Part shown: positions 1 to 12,300 of the stretch, one piece after another | How positions within the stretch are numbered: position 1 is the stretch's first letter | Layout of the letters: each line of letters begins with the position of its first letter | Assembly (NCBI GenBank): GCA_015698045.1 | Contig: BLAL01000218.1 | Coordinates: forward strand, 62,001-126,000 | DNA length: 64,000 bases | Source of the DNA: Rhizophagus clarus | Taxonomy: Eukaryota; Glomeromycota; Glomeromycetes; Glomerales; Glomeraceae | Direction: 5' to 3' | Translations under genes and position numbers: made by a program | The notes under the pieces: generated by a model | Seen by the model: only the letters and a program-made list of their open reading frames with translations | What the model was told of the DNA's origin: nothing | Databases searched by the model: none

Positions 1-2400
1 ATTAAATTAACTCAATTATTTGAATGAATATCATAATTAGAGCGTCAGTTAAAACTCGATTTGGTTCCCTTTGCTGATCACAGTCATATGAACAAAGTTC
101 TCAAAATTGTAGATTAGCTTGATTCACGAGCGCGTTAATTGATGAAATTTTTTTTTTTTTTCCAGAAAAGCAAAATTTTCCAAGAAAGAATTTTTAGGAA
201 ATACCCAAAACATGCATATGGATGAACAGTTTAAAAACAAAGTTAAATTTATTTTTTGGGACTTTTTTCCCAATGAATGTAGAATTGTTGGCATTAACAT
301 ATTCCTACAAAATATGCTCTTTTGACAAATGTTGTGGTAATAAATCTTTTCAAGGATACTAAATGTGACCTTTCAGTTTGTTCACTGTAGACCAATGAAA
401 TTGAAAATTGGAATATAAACGAATTTTTAGTTTATCACAAATAAATTTATTGTATGTTGAAATTATTACCGCATACTTTACATAATAATAAGATATAGAA
501 AACCGTTACTATACATATTTTATGCTAACATATTTTAAACGGGAACGAGTGAACACAATTTAAATGTTAAATAATTAACGAATTTTTTTTTTTCAGTCAC
601 ACGATAGTGAAAAATTGAATAAATGTTTTAAAGAATAAATAAATAAAAGTTGATTCGTTCATAATGATATCATAATCATTCACGGATTTATCATTTGTAT
701 GTGAAGAACTACTCAAAGCAACATTCATAAGAATACGCGTCTTACACGTATCAGGAATACGACACAAATCAATATTTAAGTTTGCCAACTCTCAAAGTAG
801 TCCTATTTCTATCACATAATTACTTTATTTAGAATTTTAGAAAAAAAAGAGAAAAGGGAGCTCCAAGGATTTTGATAATTTTCAGTATTGAGCGAATGAC
901 AATAAATTGACGAATTTATAATAAAAAAAATTGAGAAAATATTTTTTTTTTTTATTTTTTTTCGCAAAAGTGAAATAAAGGTTTTTCATATTCTATTTTC
1001 TTATTAATAGGTTTTTTTAACGTTATCAGTTAAATTTGTGGTAATTCACATGCAATATACAATTAAAAAAGTATTCATATTTGTCTAAAATGATACTCCG
1101 CAAATTAATTTATCTATAATTTTAAAATAAAATTATAAAAATAACGCAACTTATATTCAATGATTCATCTTTATTGATAACAGATGAGATCTTATAATGA
1201 AGATGAATATGCTGCTGCTATTTGGGATCCTTATCCAGATTAATTAAATTAAATCATCATATTTGAAAGTTCTGGATAAAAAATTTTATTCAGTATCGAC
1301 AAATTCTTTAATTAATAAATCCGCAGAAACTGCACTTGATGAAGACAACCATCACTACATCAAGTAAATGCAAATCAACCAGGACGTAAAAAAAATGTAG
1401 ATTTACATATTCACAATTTACCACAATTATCGTTAAGTAAACAGTATGCAACGGATTACAAAATGGTGAAAAATCCTGTTAGGGAATAGAATATATAATT
1501 TACTTAGCATACATGATAAATATTCTGGAAAATTTTGAATTGTCACAACCTCAAAGTTTAGCACTTTTTTTGTCCTCGCCCATCAATTCCTTTTAAAAGT
1601 TTTTCCAGGACTGTTGCGCCAATTTCTACCGTGCACTTATTACAGCCATCAGAATTTTTCTATACCTGATACATGAATTGCACTAACTGTTAATGACTTA
1701 GCAGATTAAACCAATGTCTCCTCGCATATGGTAGCGTCTATTATGCGCGAGTTGATCTGATTTTGTAATGCGATCATATTAACATTCTGAAATCAATTCT
1801 ACAAATTACATAAAAAGGTGAGGCTTTGGTTAGTAGAACCTTTTATCCGTCTCACGAAGTAAAATAAAAATCAAAAGAAACTAATCAACAAATCTAACTT
1901 ATCATTATTTGTTTACAATCAAATAAACTCGTATATGCAAAGTAATGATAAAGTAGGATTTCTTTGATATTCGGCAAACTCCTTAAAACATGGAATTACG
2001 GTGTTAACCGATTTTCTCACCTTTGTATATGTTCCAAATAATACGGACATAATACATTTCTCGAATGTACAATAGACGCAGTATCACAAATATAATTTCT
2101 CGGGATTAAACTTCACGTGCATCGTCAAATTTTCTGATAATCATTATCACGTGCTGAATCTTGATGTTTGGTGAAGTATTGTACAAGCGACAAGCGATAA
2201 AAACTTGAATATGAATATATGAAATGGAATGAAATATTATGAAAATTTAGTAGCAATTTTTTTCTATTTTCGGGTATGACAGATAGGATAGTCAAACAAT
2301 TTGATAGGTTTATCTATCAATTAATGAAATGATGGAGGTTGTACTTAACATGAGAAATTAAAAATTTTACCCAAAATTTTCACTTATAAAAAATGTCTGA
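1..2400. other. Intergenic AT-rich DNA, no gene recognised
   Basis: No open frame with recognisable protein character is seen on either strand. The sequence is very AT-rich with frequent A and T runs. A short diverged repeat at about 1,205-1,350 has a second copy at 17,115-17,245 and is listed separately. A 63-codon minus-strand frame at 597-788 has no recognisable motif and sits in equally AT-rich DNA, so it is not called. Confidence 0.6.
1205..1350. repeat. Diverged dispersed repeat, copy 1
   Basis: Two blocks here recur in the same order at 17,115-17,245: a 'ctgctgct...gggatc..ttatcc' block followed by 'aataaatccgcag' and 'aactgcacttgatga'. The copies differ at many positions, so both are old. 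The plus-strand reading includes a short acidic stretch, but no protein family is recognised; it may be a remnant of a transposon coding end. Confidence 0.45.
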
Positions 2401-2459
2401 AATACCCAAACAGAAATAGACCTTGATAATTTAGAACTTGAACGATCTTATATTATTGT

Positions 2460-3060
2460 AAAGTTTGAGTATGTCAACAGTCAGCTAAAAGGCCATACTT
2501 TGAAAATTGAAGGACAGCCTGTCAGTCTTTTTGAAATTTACAAAAACGTAAACTATTACCATACCAACACCATTCATGAGAAAAGGGGTTGTTGCAGAAA
2601 TCGCACGGCAATTGGCCAATTGGAATGTACAAACCAGCAAGATGGCACAGTTACAGTATGGTTTTAATGTTGAACATCTTCCAACAATTAGGACACCAAA
2701 CATTACTTTTGTACCCCAAAATACAGTCGTTTGGCTGACTGAAGAACAGCATTGGACTTTACAGGGTCCTCTCTTCACCGCTACATTTGTTGTCAAAGTT
2801 GCTGATATTGGAAGGGATATACATGATCCAAAATTCAAAGCAGACAAAATGTTTAAGGAAGAACTCATGCACTTCAGTCTGGCTTGATTTGCTGATTGTC
2901 CCAACATATTCAAATTCAAATACACAGGACAGGTATTTATTAACAGGAGGGGTTGAAACCGTAGTAATTTTGGGTGGAAAGATGTCTTGCCAGGTTTTGA
3001 GTTGGAGATGTTATATACTAATAATAGTCTTAATGTGGTACGATACTAGTGTTTCTTATT
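2460..3060 (+). pseudogene. Uma2-type (PD-(D/E)XK nuclease-like) protein, degraded
   Basis: Three reading frames must be used to follow the similarity. The clearest part is the plus-strand frame from 2,576 to 2,887, with VVAEIARQLANWNVQTSK, then a GFN motif, then FVPQNTV, then LQGPLFTATFVVKVADIG. This is the Uma2/DUF820 pattern seen in Glomeromycotina proteins, where the FxVEVAD strand carries part of the PD-(D/E)XK active site; here the Glu is replaced by Lys (FVVKVAD). The following part (FKFKYTGQVFINRRG, then GWKDVLPGFELEM near 2,970-3,012) fits the family's C-terminal end but lies in another frame with stops. The missing acidic residue and the frame breaks indicate a dead copy. Family assignment is from motif memory. 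Confidence 0.6.
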
Positions 3061-3723
3061 TCTGTATTTCTACGCTATAAATTCTATCATTTGCATATTT
3101 ATAGATTTCTTAATCAAATACTACCGGCGTCTCCAAGACTCAAGCTCAATTCAGTTGTCTTAAATGTAATAATACTTTCATTGACAACTATAAATTCATT
3201 AAACACTTCAAAATGACCCGTTGTAATCGACAGATTAATTGATTTATCAAAAAGTAATTATTCAATAATAATATAATTATACATTCCTTAATTTTAAAGT
3301 GTAAGTAGCAAAAAAGCATGAAATGTAAATGCAGAATAAAGCATAATATTTGCGTATATGGTAAAGATTTATGGGTCAACATTTTTATATACTGTATATT
3401 AAGTGATACGTTACTACGATATATCAGTATCTGTACAATAAAAATTCTATTATCACTCTAGTAAGTAAACACTCATTTTGGCATAAGATAAGGTAAAGTT
3501 CAGGTCTTTATAAATCTAATATCGGTATTCATATAATGAGTAACAGAAAATGGGTAATCTATATTTTACAAAAATTTGGATCCAAAAAAAAAAAAAAAAA
3601 AATTTTGGTTTAGATATAACTACAATCTTGCAGTTAGCGATATTAACAATAGAAAAGAATTAGCTCCGAAAATATAAGGAGAAGCCCGAACAAGTAAAAC
3701 CCTCTTTTCTAAAAGATCATCGA
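3061..3723. other. Intergenic, nothing recognised
   Basis: AT-rich DNA with a poly-A run near 3,585-3,602. No gene, RNA or element end is recognised. Confidence 0.5.
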
Positions 3724-4582
3724 TCAAGATTTAATGACTTGTCTTTTGTTGGTATCTTTGTCAGTAAGTGAAATACCTTCGTTGATATTACTTGTTAGTT
3801 GGTCAGCAGCACGTAGCAACGTTCCACCAAGGTTATCTAAAAAGACTAATAGTTAAAGTAAAACCATTATTATTAAAAAATACCGGTTTATACATTCCTT
3901 CTCGTCGGGGGTACATATTCAAGATTTGCAATGCTTCCTTGATCTAGTACAAAGCAAGCAGAGATAGAGGTGATCCGTAAGTAATATGCGATATTATTAG
4001 CAAAAACGAAACAACAGCTATACCGTGATGCATTAACTAATCTATTAAAACTCACTTACCAGATGTTGGTTCTATAGTAATGTATTTTTGGGTAGTATTT
4101 TGTGCTAAGAAACAGAAAGAAAGTACAATTGTTAGCAAATGTGGTACAGTGTAGACAGACAAATATTCTACGAATTTCTGTTTGAGTGATAAAACATTGA
4201 GAAGCACTTACCAGTGAAAGGTAGCGGTAGTATGACGATGTGAAAAAATTTTTTTTTAGGGTTTTTTATCATTTTGATTATAATAATCAGCAAGGTAGTC
4301 CGCAGGATTCATCTTCGTGCCATGAGTTCTAATTTTATTCATATCATTTAAGGTACATAATTTACCTTGAAGGTCTGTAGGATCATGCTCAAATTTCCAG
4401 ATATCCATTGCGGTTATTTTCAGAAGTTCTCTTCTACCAAAGAAAATATCCTTGAAGTTTACAACGATTAAATAGTTAAAATCAATATTAACATCATTGA
4501 TTTTCGTACTTTGGCCTATGGGCACATTGAAAAGTTTACTAGTATCTTGCCCAAAAATCAAACAATTTAGTGATATAATCAT
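3724..4582 (-). CDS. Crinkler (CRN)-like N-terminal header protein, short, with a frame break
   Basis: Exon 1 (4,582-4,212) begins MIISLNCLIFGQ and continues through FNYLIVVNFKDIFFGRREL and MDIWKFEHD, the ubiquitin-like header pattern of CRN proteins in Rhizophagus. The header normally ends in an 'HIVILPLPFTG' segment just before an intron. That segment is present and runs into GTAAGT at 4,211, but lies one frame off the rest, so a single-base shift in the poly-A/T region near 4,245-4,260 separates them. Apparent exon 2 is 4,104-4,060 (reads AQNTTQKYITIEPTSG). Exon 3 is 3,836-3,724 (NLGGTLLRAADQLTS, ending TGA). All joins are phase 1. No C-terminal nuclease or kinase domain follows, so this would be a header-only protein. 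The shift may be real decay or a homopolymer error in the assembly. Confidence 0.6.
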
Positions 4583-6901
4583 TTTGCTTCTATAAAAGCG
4601 TTTAGTTTTAGAAAATGTTTCAAGAAAATTTAAGCAAGCAAGTTTGAGAAAGTTTGAGTATATACAGTATATACTTGCAAAAACCTTTCTAAATCCATCA
4701 TGATATCAGTAAAAAATTTAATGATTAATAATATTTACATGAGTAATTCTCTGAGTAATTATCGAGTATTTATTAAAAATGGTGAATTAATGTACGGTTA
4801 ACCGTATTTGACTACCGTAAACAGTTGACTAAAGTGGGGGCGGGGTGTTATGCATTATTAAGTATTACAAAATGAAACAATCTTTTTTCCATAAATAAAT
4901 TCAGTTGATAAAAAGATCTTTTACCCTGATGTTGATATTTATGGTAATATTATTTTACAAATTTCATGTGTTGTATTTCTCATGAGAAATTTCGTAGAAT
5001 AAAAAATGTATTTATACAGTATATGATAGATGCTATAAGATGAAGAAAGAACTGGTTAATTAATGTGATTGACTTATATCAAATTTGATGGATCAGAATA
5101 CGAATCACAAAATATACTGTAGTATCATGGAATATTAGAGAAATGATAAAGTCACCAACAAAATCTTTAACATTAAGTAATACGAAGGGATATTACTGGT
5201 AATCCAATGTGTTTAAAATATAATTGATACTAAAGATCATATTGAACCCGATTCACAAAATAAATTTTTTTGAAGAAGTTATTAATTATTAATTTTAAAG
5301 GTTTTGAAGAAAAATTAGCTAAAGTTAAAAAAAGGTTAGAACAAGTTGAAAAGATGAAAGAACGAGGGAATTAATTTGGAGTAATAAAATAAGAGATCTT
5401 AGTACAAGAAACTTTTGACACTACCTTTTCTTCCTCTGCAGATTTAAAAACTTTAGGAACACCAATATATAACAACTAATACAGTATATAGTGTATTATA
5501 TATATAGTAGTATATGAACATTTTATCTTCTTAAAATATCTTTTTTTCAGTATGACAGTGGCTAATTATTTGCGCATTGATTTCTTAACTGTAGATCGAT
5601 TGAACGTAAAGTACTAACAAAAAGTTTCACTGGGAGTCAAATTAAATTTATTTTAAATGAAATCAAAATTTATGTTTTTTCTGTATTTTTAGATTTTTAC
5701 TAATGAAAACATTGCATGATTTGTTTTTTAATTAAAAAATTAAGAATACGTGTAACGATGTCTTTAAATTTTGTAGTAATGTATTAAAGGTAGAAAATAA
5801 AAAAAAAAAAAAATGAATATGTACTTTTTTATCAAGAACAATTCCAAAACCAAACAAAATTTTTTACGATGTATAGTATAGACAATAATGTACTTTGATA
5901 TTATTATTCCATTATTGCATTAAACAAACTTTTAATAGAATAAAAATAGTCACAATGTTAAGTCCTTAGTACCAATTTTAGATATCATATTTATAACCGA
6001 GTTTGATCAAATTGGTTTTTAACCGGTTCAAATAACCGATTATATTTGGTTTAAACTGATTGATTATTAACCATTTTGTAGTAAAATTAGAAAAAATAAA
6101 CAAACCAGCAGAAAAAGTTATTACCTGAAAATATTATAATCAAGAATAGTTATAAATAATAGTTGAAGATACATACGGTATATGTATCATTCATTGGTCA
6201 TTTAGTGTATTACAGTATTTAAGATTTATTAAAACGCTTTATTAAAAATTAATATAAGAAAACAATTAAGAAAGATTTAGAAAAAAAGTTCATTTGACTT
6301 ATATTTCCTTATAAGCATTAGAAGAACTACTTAACTTGGGATCTTCAATTAAATTAAACAAATTAACATAATTACGCAATAATTTTCAATTTTTTACTAA
6401 TTACATCTCTAGTTCCCGGGATGGCTTATCAGCCTTCCAGGCCCGGTTTACCAAATCAAATTATTTTACCAGTTACGTATAAAATATGACGTACCACACG
6501 TTACGAAATTCAGGTTAATTTGTACAGGGAAATCTAAATACCGTCAAATTTTTTTTAATTATAATTATAAATGATTATGAGAAAGTTGTATTGATTCTAT
6601 CACGTTCCATAGTTTGGTTTAAAAATTTCAATGTTTTATTTAATTATTAAATGTAAATATTACATCTGATCATTACAACTTAAAATTCTACTTAACATTG
6701 TTTTACCCTCCTTCAGTTCTCCCTCCTTCTTAATATTTATGCATAAATAAATAGAAGTAAAAAAAAAAAAAACGTTAAAAACTTAGACCTACCGAACTAA
6801 AAAGCCAAGCTGCAATGTTAAATAGAATTTTAAATTATAATGTTGAAGATACTATTTAATGATTAACCTTAATGTATCAGTAAAAAGCTAAGTAAAGCCA
6901 T
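4583..6901. other. Intergenic, low information
   Basis: AT-rich DNA without a confident gene. A short open stretch at 5,308-5,374 (plus) ending EKLAKVKKRLEQVEKMKERGN follows a TTTTAAAG that could be an acceptor. It could be the last exon of a lost gene but cannot be supported further. Around 5,990-6,090 there are several interleaved 'aaccggtt'/'aaccgatt' motifs, probably a decayed inverted-repeat element. Confidence 0.45.
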
Positions 6902-9900
6902 TTATTCTAATTTGATTCTTTTTATTCTAGATCCCTCAGACTCATCATTTTGATCATCATTTTGATCTAAGAAAAGAAAAGTAATGAATTAATCACACAT
7001 AATGAAAAAAGCTAAATAATTAAATAAAATCAATATTTACCATTTTCATTAATGTTTAATTGAGAAAGATTAATTTGTAAAGATTCTATTTGATAAATTA
7101 AAAACCTTTATTAGTGCTTATAGTATTTTTAGAGTTATTATTTAATGTTAAATATTTACCACTCTTATTAATATTTAATTGAGAAATCCTAAGTTGCAAA
7201 GAATCTATTTAATAATTATTAACATGATATTAGCTAAATATATTCGTAAAGTAACGATTAACAAATCATTAATTAATACCTGAAAATTCCTTGCTAATTA
7301 TGTTATCATTTTTCGCATAATAATCATAAGAATTTTTTGGTTCAGGAAGATTATTAAAATTAAGTAATCTACTTGTATAAATAGCTTCCGAATGTATTTC
7401 ATATGATAATCCTAAATTAGTCACTGTATTTTCAATTAACGGATTATTATTTAATTTCTCTACTTCTTTAATTTGATTTTCTAATTCTACATTATATGAT
7501 GGATCTAAAATTTCATAAATCTCTTTTGCTGTTGGTCTATTTAATGGATTTGCATTTAAGCAATTTTTAATTAAATAAACAATTAGTTGGGGTACCTTAA
7601 AATCAAATCTTGGTCTAAGTCCATGACAGATTTTTATCGCTAAATAATTATCATGGTTTACATCATGATATGGAGGTAATCCAGAAATTACTTCATACAT
7701 AATTATACCAAAACTATAAATATCTGCAGCTTTTGTATAATAGTTTCTTCTACTTAAAATTTCAGGAGCTATATAAGGTAAAACACCGTATATGTTTTTT
7801 GCATTTTCTGATGCATTATAATCCGCAGGTTTACATAATCCCATATCAGTTATTTTTATGTAATTGTCATTTACTAGTATATTGCCAGTATGTAAATCTC
7901 GATGAATTAATTCATTTTCATGAATAGTTCTAAGTCCAAATGCAATATCACGTAAATAGGCAATTTTACTGAACCAATCTAATTTGTTAAAACTTGTATT
8001 TAAATAATTACGTAAACTTCCATTTTTCGCATATTCCAAAACCATTATATAATTTTTTGTTTCTGGATCTTGTGTTATTCCATAAAATTTAATAACAATA
8101 CCTCCACTTACTTTATTATGTATCTTAACCTATATAAAAGTAAAATAAAATAAGAATTAACAATAAAAATTGTAACATTTCATTGAAAAAAAAATAATAA
8201 ATATACTGTATATACCTCATTCATAAATTCTGATGTAATATTTTTTGAATTATTTAAACTTTTCAGAGCTACAGACATGTTCTGATCTTCTCTATTCCAA
8301 TTTTGATTTTTATAATCCCAACTATTCCGATACCCAATACATCCATCAGTCCAATTTGCTTTATAAACTATACCAAACCCACCTTTTGCAATATATTTAA
8401 TATTATAAAATTTATCATATGGTATCCATTCTATTGTGTTATAAGTACGATTATGTGCCAATAACTGGTTATCATGGATAAATTTATCAATATCATTATT
8501 ACCACTAGTCCAATTTTCAAAATTTCGTTGAAATTGTATTGCATTACATATATAACCACATTTTTTACATTTATCGTTCAAAACCATCATATAATTTTTT
8601 GTTATTGGATCCTGAGTTATTCCATAAATTATGTGGTCTTTTCTCATCTATAAATATAATACATTAATAAAATCAGAATTTCAAAATTTTATTAAAAAAT
8701 AAATTAATCATACCTCATTCATAAAATCTAACGAAATGTTATTAGAATTATTTAAAATACTTAAAGTCACATACATATTTTGATTATATCTTATAAAATT
8801 TCGATCATAATAATTAAATTCCCATATACATCCATCGATCCAATCTGCTTTATACACTTTCCTTTCTGCAGTATATTTGATATTATTAAATCTGTCATAA
8901 GGTATCCATTCTAATACCTTTTCAAATACTTTATCATTATCATTATTATCATTGTAATCATGTGCTGACAGCTGAGTGTATTGAATAAATTTATCTATAT
9001 TACTATTGCCACTAGTCCAATTTTCAAAATTTTGTTGAAATATTATTACACTACATATCTTATTACATTTTTTACATTTGCTTTTCAAAACCATCTTATA
9101 ATTTTTTGTTTGTAGGTCTTGAGTTATTCCATAAAACTCATAATCTTCTTTGATCTACAAATATAATATGTTAGTAAATAGCAAAAAATTAAAAATTAAA
9201 ATTTTATTAAATAATACCTTATTTATAAATTCTAATGTAATATCTTTTGGATTATTTAAACTTTTCAGAGTTATCAATGTATTTTTGTCAAATCTTTTCC
9301 AATTTTGATCATGTATATCCCAATTATAAATATATCCATCAATCCAATTTGCTTTATATATTTCATTTTTTTTATTATATTTAATATTACAAAATTTATC
9401 AAAAGATATCCATTCTAATGCATTTTTGTACACATTATCATCATGTGCTGATAGCTGAGTATCTTGAATAATCCCATCAATATTATCATTACCACTAGTC
9501 CAAATCCCAAACTTTTGTTGAAATTGCATTGCACTACATGTACAATCACATTTGTTGCATATATTACTCAAAACCATCATATAATCATTTGTTTGTGGAT
9601 TCTGAGTTATTCCATAGGATTTATTAATCTAAATATATAAAATATATATTAGTATAAACTTGAAATTTAAATTAAATAATAAAAATAAGTATACCTCATT
9701 CATAATTTCTAATTCAATATTTTTTGGATTACTTAAATTTTTTAGAATTACAAATACATTTTGATTATATCTCTTCCAATTTTGATTTTCATAATCCCAT
9801 TTATTTATACATCCATCAATCCAATTTGCCCTATACATTTTCCTTTCTGTATTAATACAGTCGATATTATTAAGCTTATAATAAGGTATCCATTCTAATA

Positions 9901-11056
9901 CTTTTTCAAATCCTTTATAATTATCATGTATAGATAGCTGAATATCTTGAATAAGTTTATCTATATCATCGTTACCACTAGTCCAATTTTCAAAATTTTG
10001 TTGAAATAACATTGCGCTACACAATTCATCACATATTTCACATTTATTATTCAAAACCATCATGTAATCTCTTGTTTCTGGATCTTGGGTTATTCCATAA
10101 ATTATATAATCCATTTTTATCTAAATAGAATAATATATTAATTAGTAAAATTGTAATTTAAAATTTTCTTTAAAATAAATTAATTATACCTCACTTATAA
10201 ATTCCAATGTAATATTGTTGAAATTATTTAAAATTTTTAAAGTCACATACATATTTTGATTATATCTCATCAAAAATTTATTATAATTATCCCATATATG
10301 TAAATATCCATCAATCCAATTTGCTTTATATACTTCTGCTTCTGCAGTATATTTGATATTATTAAATCTATTATAAGGTACCCATTCTAGTACTTCTGGT
10401 AATTCATCTTCAGTATGGGTTAATAGCTGAGCATCTTGAATAAGTTTATCTATATCATTATTACCACTAGTCCAATTTTCAAAATTTTGTTGAAATAACA
10501 TAGCAATACATATATAATCACATTCTTTACATTTATTATTAAAAACAATCATGTAATATCCTGTTTCTGGATCCTGAGTTATTCCATATATTACATGATC
10601 TTTTCTTATCTATAAATATAATATACCAATTATCAATAAAATTGGAATTCAAAATTCTTTATAATAAGTTAATCATACCTCATTTATAAATTCTAATGTA
10701 ACGTTATTGAAATTATCTAAAATTCTTAAAGTTACAGACGCATTTTGATTATATCCATAAATATCCAATCCAACCGAATATCCATCAATCCAATTTGCCT
10801 TATATATTTCTGTTTCCGCAGTATATTTGATATTATTAAGTCTATCATAAGGTATCCATTCTAATGCTTTATCTACATCATAATGAGCTGAAAGTTGAGT
10901 ATCTTGAATGAGTTTATCGATACATTTATTACCACTGGTCCAATTTTTGAAGTTTTGTTGAAAATATATGGCGTTGCATCCATAACCACATTTTTCACAT
11001 ATAGTATTTAATTCTTTGCTAATATATAGAGACTTAATTGACTTTTCTTTGTCCAT
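6902..11056 (-). CDS. TKL-type protein kinase with six tandem copies of its N-lobe exon
   Basis: Inferred exons (minus strand): 11,056-10,679; 10,609-10,190; 10,120-9,695; 9,628-9,218; 9,154-8,714; 8,647-8,216; 8,129-7,280; 7,204-7,160; 7,085-7,041; 6,966-6,902. The first six joins are phase 0, the last three phase 1, and all introns are GT-AG, giving about 1,170 residues. Each of the first six exons carries a Cys-pair motif (CxxCxxxC), FQxNFxxWTSGN, then LEWIPYDRxNNIKY and a YKANWIDG strand, ending xFMNE. Only the sixth (8,647-8,216) keeps a proper glycine loop (AKGGFGIVYKANW) and VALKSL. In the others the loop has lost its glycines (for example TAETEIYKANW) and the VALK lysine is sometimes replaced (VTLSIL, VTLRIL). 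The seventh exon has the C-lobe with IHRDLHTGNILV, DMGLCKP and APEIL. The C-terminal tail contains a duplicated 45-nt exon (ESLQINLSQLNINENG type). Likely an active C-terminal kinase preceded by five degenerate N-lobes. Confidence 0.8.
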
Positions 11057-11738
11057 TAATCTTATGAAGCAATTTTATAGAAAGAAAAACCAGGGAAAAA
11101 ATATTTTTTGTCCCAAGGCGATTATATAAAATTTGAACAATGCTTAGTCGAACAATATCTTAATTTATGCCAAATATGGGCGACAAGTCTGGGCGATTAT
11201 GCATGATCACGTGATCAGTGTAATCGTGGTCTTTTCTTCAAAATTGATCGACATCACCACGTTTGATGACCAATGACAATCAAACATATCTTCATCACAT
11301 GACTAAGCCGTGATTTTAAATCTAATACATAGGATTTTAGCTCATAAATTCAAAATTCAGCTAGGCAGTTCAAAACCACTTGAAATTACGACTTTATCAA
11401 AAAGACGTTCAGATATCAATAGATACCAAATATTTAGTTGCTTCAAATCACTCTTTCACACTCGTTTGTAATAACATACTTTAGAAGAAAATAGGAAAAA
11501 TACAGTATGTATAATTGATGATTAATTTTTTATTTCAAAATCGCAGCAAATAAATAAACTTATCAATAGATCGCCCTTAACATAGATCCCGGGTTTAGGA
11601 TAATATCCTAGAATAATTATTATTAGCAAAACATTTTCGTGTAGCATTTATTTTTTAGGTTTTGGGCTTCAAAGTCTAAAAACATATAAAATAAGCTTGG
11701 TATATAATAAATAATGACCAAGAAGCGGAAAACTCGCT
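11057..11738. other. Upstream region of the N-lobe-array kinase
   Basis: About 680 bp between the kinase start codon (11,056, minus strand) and the next MITE. It should hold the kinase promoter, but no specific element is recognised. 'atgatcacgtgatca' near 11,203-11,217 is a palindromic CACGTG-containing site that could bind a bHLH-type factor; this is a motif match only. Confidence 0.35.
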
Positions 11739-12300
11739 TAGAGGTTGGACCCGTCCAAAAAAATATCTTTACCCGGGTTACCTGGCAGGTGAAAGACGGG
11801 TCAACCCAACCCGCCAACCCACCCACCGACCCACCCGTGACCTATATGTAATTATTATTTATTTTTTAAACCATTTATAGAAAGTTCATCGATTTCTTCA
11901 TCAGTTGTTTCTTTATTGATATCATTGGGACCAATATATTCATCATTATTATTATCCATATTATTAGAATTTTTAAAAGGATTTTTTGCGAACAAGTATG
12001 GGAAATAATTTGATCTTATTTTCCTAATTTATTAAGTAATTATAATCGATAATAAAACAGGTTATAACGGGAAGTTTTAAAATGATTTACATCGATCTAT
12101 AATAAAAATTGTTTACAATTTAAAATTTAAAAATTACTGTTTGATTTTATTCTCATTTTACAATTAAAAACGGGTGACCCGACGGATGATCCGTCAGGTT
12201 GACCTGACGGGTTGACCCACCTGTCTCTACCCGGGTGAAAATTATCACCACCCAGATACCCACCCACCCCGGGTAATGACCAACCCGGGTCCAATCCCTA
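11739..12300. mobile_element. Non-autonomous hAT-like MITE
   Basis: Imperfect terminal inverted repeats start TAGAGGTTGGACCCG on the left; the reverse complement of the right end is TAGGGATTGGACCCG. The flanks carry an 8-bp repeat differing at one base (aactcgct at 11,731-11,738, cactcgct at 12,301-12,308), the duplication size of hAT transposons. The interior is unusually GC-rich at both ends, with inverted blocks of 'gggtcaaccc' and 'acccgggt'. It encodes no transposase. Two further elements with related ends occur at 37,644 and 58,436. Confidence 0.75.

Noticed and set aside
2485-2925. Minus-strand frame of 146 codons
   Set aside because: It is antisense to the Uma2-like pseudogene, which has the recognisable motifs.
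11623-11826. Minus-strand frame of 67 codons
   Set aside because: It runs across the left end of the hAT-like MITE and has no motif.
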